Part shown: positions 47,874 through 57,600 of the stretch, piece after piece
How the letters are laid out: each line of letters opens with the position of its first letter
Numbering within the stretch: the first letter of the stretch is position 1
DNA from: Climacteris rufus
Taxonomy: Eukaryota; Chordata; Aves; Passeriformes; Climacteridae
Length of the DNA stretch: 64,000 bases
Assembly: GCA_013398175.1 (NCBI GenBank)
Contig: VZRZ01008246.1
Span: forward strand, 186,001 to 250,000
Reading direction: 5' to 3'
Translations under genes and position numbers: made by a program
Notes under the pieces: model-generated
Told to the model about the DNA's origin: nothing
The model's database searches: none
Seen by the model: the letters and a program-made list of their open reading frames with translations, nothing else

Positions 47874-47982
47874 CTGCAGTGTGAAGTTGAGAGACTGGAA
47901 AAGGCATTCATGGTTTTCCAAATGAACAAAGTTGGATGCTTCTACAGAATCACCATAGAAAAATGAAGTAGGGAAGACTTCT
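47874..47982 (-). CDS. ITGA9: ITGA9 exon (calf-2; about exon 22)
   Basis: This 109-nt exon supplies the last base of a glycine codon and then 36 whole codons, ending in phase 0. The acceptor is GGTCTTACAG and the donor CTGCAG|GTAAAA. It reads EVFPTSFFYGDSVEAS, then NFVHLENHEC, and ends SLNFTLQ. There is one cysteine (joined residue 112) and one N-glycosylation sequon, NFT, at joined residue 118. The human counterpart reads SPTSFVYGESVDAANF and INITLQ, so the sequon position is conserved. A longer open frame reads through the donor, but the conserved junction LQ|VYN with the next exon fixes the border. Confidence 0.95.
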
Positions 47983-50148
47983 CTGTAAGACCAAGACACA
48001 GATATAGTTAGCTGAGTTCGTGACTAAATTTAAACATATCTGCGTCTAGCTGAATTGCATCCCTTGCGTTTTTGTTGTGAAATTCTATGGGACCACTTTA
48101 CATTAATCTATTTTTTGTGATTTGATTTCCTCTTGGCAACACTAGGCTACACAAGCAGCATCTCAACTGGCCTGGGTTAACATTCCATCAATGAAGCAGA
48201 CTTCTTCTTATCACTTACCCCTTTTTCTCCTCTCCTATCACAAAAACTTCTCTCCAGGGTCCCCTGCCATGGATTATTTTTCCAAGTCCCCTAGCTTGTG
48301 TTAATACAGGAAATCATTGCACTACCAAGTTTATCTTCAGATACAGTATCTAATAGGAATACTTTAAGTTACATATTCACTAAAGTAACATTTCAATTTT
48401 ATTTAACATTTACAAAGCATTTCAGGAAAAAACACTTCATTAATTATCAAAGTTTTACTACCTTTATGATTAGCAGATGGTTAAAGGAGAGAGTAGAGGG
48501 GGATAACCTGCTTTTGACTAGAGTGGAGCAGTCCAAGTTTCCTCAACCAGTCTTATCTAATCACACAGTAAAATGCAGTAGGATTTTATAAAAAATTACT
48601 TGGTGGGGCTTATAAATTCAGAGACCTTGTGCTTTAAAAAAGTACATTCTGAAGAGAAAGAAGAGAAACCAAATTTCATTATTTTTGGCATGTGTGTTCT
48701 GTAGGTAACAGAGATCTAAAGACACATATGAAAGCATTCAGATCTGCAAAGCTGGACAAGAATCCATCTGTATCAAGGCAACAAGAAGCAACAGTTAAAT
48801 TTCTAAAGAATTTGTAAAAATGAAAGCATTCAAAAACTTCCAGAACATGCTTCTGAGACTGTATGCTCAATACAGAGGAGATTTCTGTCCTTGCTAGTCA
48901 TCTTGTGAGGTCTGACAGCATACTTCCTTTCTCTGAGCAGGCTCAAACATACCATTTACCCATTCTGACTATTGTGGCAGTAATTAAGGATTTTATTTCT
49001 ATGCAACAAGATGGAAATCAGCTTTATAAGGCAAAACCCAGTCTAGGCCATGAATCTGAGTTTTTTCAGTTTTCAGTCAAATCACATGTCACTGCAGGTT
49101 AACTTTTTTCTACACATGTAGCATAGTTGTGAAGGAATAACTGACTTCAACTGATGCCAACTTGCACTGGTCATTTAGACAATATCTGTTGTCTCAGGTT
49201 GCCACAGATGGCAGCTAAAAGAGACACTGACCTTCTGGGGACACTACTGATGAGCTTTTGCTTCCCCAGTTTAGGAATTAACATCAACTTTCTCAGGCTA
49301 CATGAATGCTAATTCATTTTTAGTGACCAGGTCCCCCAGTTCTAACCCAAGCACTGTTTATGTTTATGGTAGAGGATGGTCTGACTGCTGAGACTGATCA
49401 CAAATCTTTCATTCTAGGCTTAAGACTGTGATGCTTAAAGGGAAGAGCCCAGAGTACAAAGGCAGGAACTCACACATGTTCAGCCTCAGGGAGAGGACAC
49501 AATGGCTACATGTTATACAAGTATTTCAGTCAAAGGGTGAGTGATGCTCTGCAGTTGGTAGTCAGATGCCTCACAAACTAGGGAGGAGAGGGAGTAGAGG
49601 GAATGAGAAAATAAACAGAAGCAGAAGCAAGTTCTTTTTGTGAAATTAAGCAGAAGCAAGTTCTTTTTGTGAAATTAAACAGAAAGACAAACAGCTAGAC
49701 CTCACCAAGCTCCTTAAAATTCCAGAACATTTGACTTTAACCTTTGGCCTGGTGACTCTCAACCATTTCCTTGAAGAAATGCCCTTAGGGACAAGATGTG
49801 GTTTACTTGTTCTTATTTAATTTAATTTAAAGGTCCATCAGATCTACAGCATCACTTGAATTCAAATATGATCACTAAAATACCTACTATAAATGTGATG
49901 GTAACTAATTAGCATTAATTGGGAAGCAGTGAGAATGAGGTACAGTGTTGGAATGAATAAAATTTCTAGATACCGAATGAGATTGTCTGAATGTCCAGAG
50001 TCTGGGAAGCAAGGAAAAAGCAACAGTCTGGCTACATGTAAACAAAGAGAAGAAATAATTTTTTCACTGGAAGGCACTCAGATGTTATTGCTAGGATGAT
50101 GATGATGATTTTTACTGTTGTTGTTTTCATTTTGTGACTGGTACTTAC
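47983..50148 (-). other. ITGA9: ITGA9 intron (2.2 kb)
   Basis: A phase-2 intron starting GTAAGT and ending CTTACAG on the minus strand. It contains a 29-bp tandem duplication at 49621-49678 and a short GAT repeat near 50094. No exon or element was recognised otherwise. Confidence 0.8.
49621..49678 (+). repeat. Perfect tandem duplication of a 29-bp unit
   Basis: GCAGAAGCAAGTTCTTTTTG plus TGAAATTAA occurs twice head to tail (49621-49649 and 49650-49678) with no difference, which suggests a recent slip or local duplication. Confidence 0.95.
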
Positions 50149-50238
50149 CCATGGATGGATGAGTCCACTTCATGCATCAGGGGCACTGACAGGATTAGAT
50201 TATTATCATGCAGAGATTCAGCGCGTTCTAGGTTTCCA
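50149..50238 (-). CDS. ITGA9: ITGA9 exon (stalk, calf-2; about exon 21)
   Basis: This 90-nt exon starts with the last base of a split serine codon and ends with two bases (GG) of a glycine codon. The acceptor is TTTCTGGCACAG and the donor CATGG|GTAAGT, a perfect GTAAGT. The peptide is GNLERAESLHDNNLIL followed by SVPLMHEVDSSIHG, matching the human ERSESLHDNTLVL and MHEVDTSITG segments. Both borders are phase 2, so the exon is symmetric and could be skipped without changing frame. It contains no cysteine. It lies in the calf-2 region of the alpha leg. Confidence 0.95.
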
Positions 50239-51623
50239 CTGTGCCAGAAAGGAAAAATAAACATACTGCAAATCAACAGCCTTTGCAATATACCACACAG
50301 TTCCACAGCTACCATCTCTCTGCCTTGTACTCTGAGCCTCTCTATTTGAGTGATATCAGCTCCTTAAGAAGCCTCGATTAAAAGGCATTTGTTCACCCAG
50401 TCTTGGAGAGGGCACACACATAGAGCATGTGTTTTGTGGCTGCTCTTCTGTGGCTGTGACATGATCAGGTTCATAACAAAAACATGTATTTTGGAACAGG
50501 GTGTGAATTCAAAAGTCTGTGGGAAACTACAGCGGCCATAATAGGCAGTGGAGAGAAACAAAACATTTAGACTTCAGTGCAAGGGTTCATTTTCTCCCAG
50601 TCTGAACACAAGTCAGTTTGTGAGGGATATACACACATCACAGAGGATTCTTGACTCACTGAATGAAACAATGCTTTCAATGTACCTGCACTGTACTACA
50701 TAGCACCAATTTGCTGCCACTGCAAGCAGCTTTTTGAGTGAAACCCTCATACTGAGTTGGCCATAACCTCTCAGCAGTTCCACCCTCTCTTTTCCCCTCT
50801 TCCTGCACTTAGCTGCCAAAATGAAAGCACTTCTACTTCACATTTTCCAAGGCAATTGCCTCAGCTGGTCAAAACCAAAAAGAAGAAAGAGAAGAGTGAG
50901 CACTTATCTCTCATTTGAGTCAGTTTGTTTCAGTGTGAACACTTTATGTATGAAGTCTGGGAAAGGTTCCTGAAATGCAAGTCTAACACGCAAACCTGAA
51001 ACTATTCTAATTCTGATGATGAGTCTGCTTGGTGGATGACAGCACAGAAGAACAATCTTGAAAGATATGTTCCATATATTTCCAATTTTTTCAGCAATGA
51101 CTCTGGAATAACTTTTGCCTTGCAGTTCATTGGATTTACTCACAAATCAAACTGGCAAGAAAAAAAGATCATATTTTTTTGAGGACAAGTATCACAGCAG
51201 GCAGCAACATCCCAAGTGACACAAAGCAGATTACAAAAATCAAGTCTGTTGGCTATATAGATGCATAGATACAGCTCAACTTTCTGCAACTGACACATTG
51301 CCCATGTCTACTAATAAAACTATAGCCCAGACAGAAAAAAACCACAAACTTTCACTCCTGGGGAAAAACCACACTTAATAAAAGCTTTTCCTCTGAACAG
51401 GCTCACAGAAGAGTCCAAAATGGACTTCTCAACCAACACAAATACTGAGATACCATGGTGGCAAACAGAATAAGGAAAATTCTATACAGGGTTCATGGAT
51501 ATGTTCTTATCTGTTTTGAATGGAGTAAATGGAATGTCAGAAAAGAAGAATACAACTCAGTGAATCTAGCTCTAGAAAAACAGTTCACACCTGGAAGCAA
51601 AGAAGAGGGTTTGCTACTTATAC

Positions 51624-51639
51624 AAAAAAAAAAAAAAAA
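51624..51639 (+). repeat. Poly-A tract
   Basis: Sixteen consecutive A residues. The preceding 170 bp are open for 63 codons, but no known processed gene or LINE tail is recognisable, and no flanking duplication was seen. Confidence 0.85.
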
Positions 51640-52588
51640 CAATTAGTGTAAAAGCAATATAATGTAACGTTTACTTCTTTCTGCAATTGATCTGTCCCAA
51701 TACTGAACCAGTCTCTTGTCACAGATGCTACTGCCAAATATGCAGCTATACAGGACAGGCTCAAGTGGACACTTGGAGGGCAGTACTTGTTTTCCCATTA
51801 CAGCATGACATAGCTTCTCTGTTCAGCTATTTCTGCCAGACTAGCTCCAGTTTTGTGTGGATACAATGTCCTCACTTATTGCAGTCTGACCACAGCACAG
51901 GTACTTCATCTCCATTTTCTTATCATTGCCTTTACCTCAGGGCTCCCTGCAACTCTTGTGGTAGAAAGATTTTGTTACACTTATTTCACAGTGACGGAAT
52001 TGAGCAATGTGCCTGAAGTCACAGAGAAAATGAAGGTAATCAGCATTGAGACCTGCACTACTCTCTTTGGAGGTTCAGCTGAATCCTTCAAAACATAATT
52101 ATCCTCCCTCAACCTTCTACAATGAGAAACTTTCTCTTAACACCTCTGAGCATTCACTCTATGTGTAAAAATTACTGTTTATTTCTTTGGTCATCTAAAG
52201 GCACTGACAAACCCTTCTCACTGGTAGGGCACAGAAAAAATGAAGAGTGAGGTTACAGAGGGAAGTCCTGTGCTATCCAAGGCAGGAAAATGAGCTGGAA
52301 AACACTGGTGGGCAAATTTAAAGCACTGCTGACCCATCTTTGCACCAGCTGGCATTCACCTAACAGATACTCATGTATGTCTCTGACTGAGAAGCATCAC
52401 AGGGTCATTTGAACACATGATGAACTTCTCATGGAGCATACAACTTTGCTAACACACAAGACATGGTGACATGTCTCACTTTCAGTGTTGCATAGCAGTC
52501 CCACGTGCTGCAGGATCTTGTTCCCACCTACAGCTGTTACTGCAGAGGGGGACTATGCCTTATGAGAGCAGTCACTCAGCAGCTGCTA

Positions 52589-52689
52589 CATCTCATCTCA
52601 TCTCATCTCATCTCATCTCATCTCATCTCATCTCATCTCATCTCATCTCATCTCATCTCATCTCATCTCATCTCATCTCATCTCATCTC
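52589..52689 (+). repeat. (CATCT)20 pentanucleotide satellite
   Basis: About twenty uninterrupted copies of CATCT span 101 bp with no mismatch, followed by CTCATCTTC. Such long perfect pentamer arrays are expected to vary in copy number between individuals. It translates as alternating SHLIS in one frame, which explains the open frames there. Confidence 0.98.
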
Positions 52690-53564
52690 TCATCTTCAGC
52701 TGTTTGTAGAGGTAGCATCCAATTGGGGAGGAGAATTTGGGCTAAAAATCCTGATTTGGATGCATAAGGATATGAGGTTGGCTCACTCACACAGTAAATG
52801 GGAGCAGGAACCAATCAAACACCCAAAACATCAAAGCAGCAGTTCATGGCCCATGTTAATGCAGCTGTGCATTGGTTCCCATACAGTTCCTGACAGTGCT
52901 TGTGACTGAATCACCCAGGGAGTCTGCTTCTTCGTGGTACATCATCTTAGGAGGCACAGAGCATGTGTCACACCTTTTATTCTGCCTAAGATAAAATGCC
53001 TATGCATGAATACTTGGTATCACCCTACTTCAATGCCTGCTTCAAGTGCCCTTGGGGAATTACCCTATTCAGATGTTTCCATAGCTCATTGAAGATCCAG
53101 AGGGGGGAAAAAATGGATACACAACTTTGGAACCTGTCAATGGGATCCTTGATCATCTGATTAAAGCATTTATCTTTTTTGTTTGCATTCCAGCATGCTT
53201 ATTTGATTCAAATGCTGGAACAAATGGGTCTATCTGGTGTTGACCAGCTGAGCTTGATACAGGGCCCAAAGAGATGGTCACTGAAACTCAAGAGCCTTTC
53301 AACTGAGAGAACACAGAATGATCCTTCAGAATCACAACTGCCTGGCAAAGAAAACCTATGTATGATCCTACCTTATTTTTCAGGAAGCTTCAACACATGG
53401 TTCCTCTGTATCACCAAAATACATGCCTTTAGCCCCAGTAATTGAACCTAATTTACTACACATATACATGTTTACAGCTGTCATGCAATTGTCAAGCACA
53501 CATAATGCACACTTCATGTAATAAAGAATATCCAAGTCATCCAGACATATAAAGGTCCCCTTAC

Positions 53565-53644
53565 CTTTGGGCAGTGACGAGGAAGGTAAGTGTTTCTTCC
53601 TGCCCAGTCAAGTGGCTTGTGTCAAAGATCACACTGAACTCATA
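53565..53644 (-). CDS. ITGA9: ITGA9 exon (stalk, calf domain; about exon 20)
   Basis: This 80-nt exon has 26 codons plus the first two bases (AG) of a serine codon completed by the next exon. The acceptor is TTTGCACAG and the donor CAAAG|GTAAGG. It reads YEFSVIFDTSHLTG and ends FLVTAQ, a beta-sandwich strand pair matching human YEFSVIFDTSHLSG. It starts in phase 0, joining the preceding exon without a split codon, and ends in phase 2. It has no cysteine and no N-glycosylation sequon. Because its length is not a multiple of three, skipping it would shift the frame. Confidence 0.95.
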
Positions 53645-54999
53645 CTGTGCAAAGAAAAAGCAGTATTTAGAGACACTGTGTATTGCTTCAAAATGTATTG
53701 ATTCTGAAACTTTATTTATATTTTACTGGCCTAATTGTACAAAACTAGCATATTTTGATATATGTAAGAGAGCTTCCTTTACTGCAGATTAGCTTTTAAG
53801 TCTTAGTACTTGTGTCTCTCTTCAAATATTATAGTTTGTTTTTTCCTTCATTAAGAGAAAGCCTTTATTATAATTGCCAATCACAGGTATTTCTTGAGAT
53901 CATCTGCCTAGAAATGAGTCTTTCAGTACAAGGGGATCACTACCTGAAACTACCTCAGCACCAAGCTATATGTTATTTGCTGGTGAAGAGATCTTTTGGG
54001 AGAATAAAGATCACGCCACAGGCCTGTGCAGAGACTTGGAGAACAAGTGGCACAAGCTAAAGCAGCACTCAGGACACCCATCATAATGGGTGAAAATAGG
54101 TGCTAATTTTGAAATAAGAATTTACTTTGATGAGTAACTGCTCCATATAACAACTTTTCTGCCTAACTCCAAAACAGATTTTGGCCACGTGAAGCAGTAT
54201 CCAAATTCATTGCAATTTCAATGGCTTACATTCTTACATTCTACACAATATTTTGCTAAAGCATTTATTTTTTCAATTCCATTTAAAATACTTCAAATGC
54301 TTCAAAATAGCATGAAACAATTAAAAAACCAGAAAGCAAAAACTTTTATGTTGGTTCAAAGGACATATCAATTCAAATGGAAAGGATTAGCTTTTGAAAT
54401 CGAAACTCTGAAAAATTTCAGACCCATTCTCTTCAGGTCATCCTGAAGTTATTCCTCATTTTCTCACCTTTCTGGGTTGGTCATTTATATGGATCAGTTT
54501 AGTGACAGAAAGAACCCAGGTGGATTTTTAAACATTATGAGTGAGTGCATCTTCTATTACCAAACAAAATCCTCTTTAAAAAATCTACCAGAAGGGCACA
54601 ATATGAAAAAGCCATTAGTACATTTCCATTGTAATTTGTATCAAACCAATTGCACTTTAATGTGAAGACAAAAAAACTCACAGAGTAATGCAACATAAAT
54701 AAGACAGAGTCCTTTTCTAATTTTCTGCAGAGGAAATACAAAAGTTTTTCACAGCTGCAACTCTTGCATCATTTTTCAAAGGCATTTTATTGCAGTGCTC
54801 AGGGCACTGTCCTTGGCTCTGTCTGTTGGGAAAGAGGATAGCTGCTTTCTGTAACTGTGAATGGCTTGACTATCTGGGTTACAAAGCTAGAGAAAGTACC
54901 AGTCACAGACATTTAACAGAGCAGTTGACTTTCCAGCCACTTCCTGGAGACAGAGATGAATGAACCATTATTCTGCAAAGGCAAATATTACAACATTAC
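53645..54999 (-). other. ITGA9: ITGA9 intron (1.36 kb)
   Basis: A phase-0 intron starting GTAATG and ending TTTGCACAG on the minus strand. It is AT-rich with short open frames only; no repeat or exon was recognised. Confidence 0.85.
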
Positions 55000-55086
55000 C
55001 CTAGATTTTGATCTCATGAAAGGAAATCCCACACTGCACTTGAGGAAATCTGACTCCAGCAACTCACAAGCAATTCCCAGCTCCTC
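55000..55086 (-). CDS. ITGA9: ITGA9 exon (stalk; first exon in this window, about exon 19)
   Basis: This 87-nt exon holds 29 whole codons and starts and ends in phase 0. On the minus strand the acceptor is TTTTCTTACAG and the donor is AGG|GTAATG, a usable but non-optimal donor. The peptide begins EELGIACELLESDFLKC and ends FPFMRSKSR. The two cysteines ten residues apart probably form a disulfide in the calf-1/calf-2 stalk. It corresponds to the human segment beginning EEMGISCELL. The exon before it is more than 8.9 kb away and outside the window. It belongs to the rigid leg that carries the ligand-binding head and makes no ligand contact itself. Confidence 0.95.
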
Positions 55087-57384
55087 CTGTAAGAAAATAA
55101 AAAAGACCATGAGATGATAGATTTGGGGAGAGAAAGAAGAAACACCAATGTGATGAAGTGCTGTAGATAATTAAAAATTTCCCACCATAGCACTGTGTTG
55201 TACTTCCTTATTCTACATCAGTCAGATGAGCATTGGGAAGAAGACAGCCATAAGAACCTTGCTCTAAGAGACAGATCGTGAGGAAACTGACTAAACACAT
55301 CAGAGTCAGGGGATCAGCCCAGATTCTTGCATAACTCAGTTCTCCCCTTTGTTCATTAAAAGGAAGCTTTCAAATGATCCAGAATATAGGTTTTCCAAGG
55401 TATTTTCCAGGTACCTGTACCATAAAGAGAGAACTGTGTTGGGAGACAGTGACCAAACTGTGCCATATACAGATGCAGAAGAAAAAGTTAATCTAGTCCT
55501 GGTGACATTCACTGCCCTGATCTCTTGCTCTGGCCCACAAGATGAGTCATGCTGAAATGGATACTAACCTTCTTTAGTGAGACAATGGTGGCATAGATAA
55601 AGTAGAGGGATGAGCATCTCCTCATGCTAAACATTGACTGTGGATATTGTCAATAATTCAAATGCAAAAGCTTAAAGCAGCACTATCCTGCATGTCTGGT
55701 GACTCTACTACGGCAGAAATACTTTTGTTGAATGGAGAGCGTTTCATTGCTCCATAAAATAAGTGCCTAGTTCCAGGTCTCATCAGATGTTCTCATCTCC
55801 AGATTATCAGGGAACAGTTTAATACTCTGCCACTGTGGGCAAACTCATCTCACTAAATCACATTAAGAAGTGTGATTCAGCTCTGGAATCTGATTCATGC
55901 TTGTAAGTGCCTACACAGCAAGTGATTGCTATGTGATCTACATGTCACTGGCCCCACTGTAGATTAAGGATGTAGAAAACAGCTCAGCAGACCAAATGCA
56001 GGTGTTTAATTTAGACTGGGTTGGATATCTCTCTAGGCCCCACCGGTGACTAGATCATCATTGGAACTATAGTATTGATGGTATGTGCTACAATATGGAC
56101 ACCTAAGTTTTAGATAATCTCAGTCTATAAATTAACTCTATTCTAACATGTAGCTGAGAACTCTTTGCTACGTGACATATGATTTATTTGACCTATTTTC
56201 AGTATTTACAGCAGTTTGCAAAGCTCATGCTCTGTTTCCTTACGTACATTTCCTAAGTACTTCAAATATGCACTTAAAAGTGACATTCTCAGTGAACCAA
56301 CCACAAGTGGAAGTAGCTTCCTGAACCGTGGACTTGGGTTCTATGCATCTCCAGGAAATGCCTCTCTGCTTTTCACATTCTGACCTGAGCATAACATTAG
56401 TGCTCTACAGACATTTAGCTTCAAAATCATGGCTCAAATCAGGGCACATTCCTAGAAAATGAGAGATCAAATACTACCTTTCTTACCTGACTCAGACAGT
56501 ATTTCACTGGTTTCATGAGAAGTAAAAATAATGTAAGGAGAAAATCAATGCACACCTGGAGATGCCTAATGGAGTGATATTACTGCAGTACTACTCAAAT
56601 GCCAGAGGAGTGGCCTCCCCATTCAGCTTCTCTACGGATTTGCTTTCCCGTAATCTTTAGTAGGCTTCTATTTCTGGAAATACAAGAGGTGGCACTGCTT
56701 AGCAAATCAAATAACTAGCTTCAGTAGTACAGAGCTGCCATCCACATATGGTGTGTTAGACTTTCTCCTCTATTTTACACAAAAGAGAAAAGTGAAGCAT
56801 CCCCTTCACTTGCCTTTTCCTCTCAGGAATCTGGGAGATTCTCCAGTTTTATGAGAGTGATCAAGTAAACACAAAGTGAACAGTTGCATAACCAAATGAA
56901 AAATTTCACAGCTGTTTCCTGTGAGAACATTCTTGGTTCTGGGTTGTTCAAATGTCCCTTGCTAACTGGGGCAAATGATGAACTCTCTTTCATCAACGCC
57001 TAGCCTGTGTTCTTTCAAGAGGGATTTCTAATCACATAGCTGTCTGGTATGGTGACAGTGACCAGACAGACCCAAGAGACTGCCTCCTCTCCTCAAGGCC
57101 ATACCCCTTCAGAGAGAACTCTCATCTTGATAACAGAAGAAGAGCACTCCTTCTTCATTTTGCACATTGATGCCCTTGCAGACCAGACAGCTGGCAGGCA
57201 GAGGCCAGTGGGTTTATAATTGCCTGTAAAAGGAAATGACAAGATAACATTGCATTGGCTGGTTTTGCTGTTGTTGTTTGGAAACGTTTAACGGATACAG
57301 GAAGACTGACTTGAATGACCTTCTGGTTTCATTAGCATAATGATCAGTTTAATGATTACTATTAATACAATATTACTGAAGTTC
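55087..57384 (-). other. ITGA9: ITGA9 intron upstream of the first exon in the window
   Basis: No splice-flanked conserved exon was found on the minus strand. The preceding ITGA9 exons, expected to encode a segment ending MWQK-like before EELG, were searched for and not found. No mobile element was recognised. Confidence 0.6.
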
Positions 57385-57600
57385 AGAGTGGAGAGTACAA
57401 AAAGGTTATTTCCTGAAAGGGTGGTCAGTCACAGCAACAGACTCTCCAGAAAGTGGTCAGGGCACCAAAACTGTCAGAGCTCAAGGAGTATCTCGGACAG
57501 TGCTCTTGGTCATATGGTTTAATTCCAGGGAGTCCTGTGAGGAGCAGGGAGTTGGATTTAACAATCCTTATGGGTCCCTTCCAACTTGTGTGATTGCAGT
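57385..57600 (+). mobile_element. CR1 LINE fragment, short 3' end
   Basis: This plus-strand fragment reads RLFPERVVSHSNRLSRKWSG, a decayed CR1 ORF2 C-terminus, then GTCATATGGTTTAATTCC and AGGAGCAGGGAGTTGGATTT, then CCTTATGGGTCCCTTCCAAC, which is the CR1-Y-type 3' UTR as I remember it. It is from a different subfamily than the copies at 7.8 kb and 63 kb. The 5' border is approximate. Confidence 0.75.

Larger units (their letters stand above)
50239..53564 (-). other. ITGA9: ITGA9 intron (3.3 kb)
   Basis: A phase-2 intron starting GTAAGG and ending CTGGCACAG on the minus strand. It contains a 16-A tract (51624-51639) and the CATCT pentanucleotide satellite (52589-52689). Open frames that cross the satellite (52471-52909) are artefacts of the repeat. 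Confidence 0.8.
13971..55086 (-). other. ITGA9: ITGA9 gene, partial: nine consecutive coding exons (extracellular stalk to transmembrane helix)
   Basis: Integrin alpha-9 pairs with integrin beta-1 in the plasma membrane. The alpha9beta1 receptor binds tenascin-C, osteopontin, VCAM-1, some ADAMs and VEGF-C/D, and is needed for lymphatic valve formation. Nine exons with AG/GT borders join in frame into 314 codons: residues 1-274 are stalk (calf-1/calf-2 region) and 275-314 the membrane-proximal segment and transmembrane helix. The translation follows my memory of human ITGA9 almost without gaps, and the membrane-spanning exon is diagnostic against ITGA4, its closest paralogue. Intron phases are 0, 2, 2 and then 0 throughout. 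Introns measure about 1.4, 3.3, 2.2, 3.6, 16.3, 0.5, 1.7 and 11.2 kb in gene order. Promoter, earlier exons, last exon and 3' UTR are outside or not found. Confidence 0.95.

Noticed and set aside
47544..47999. Minus-strand open frame of 151 codons taken as one exon
   Set aside because: Only 47874-47982 matches ITGA9. The rest reads through the GTAAAA donor into intron, and the in-frame join to the exon at 44226 fixes the border.
52471..52909. Two plus-strand frames of 98 and 134 codons
   Set aside because: They are held open by the CATCT satellite, which has no stop in these frames, and encode only SHLIS repeats in the middle.
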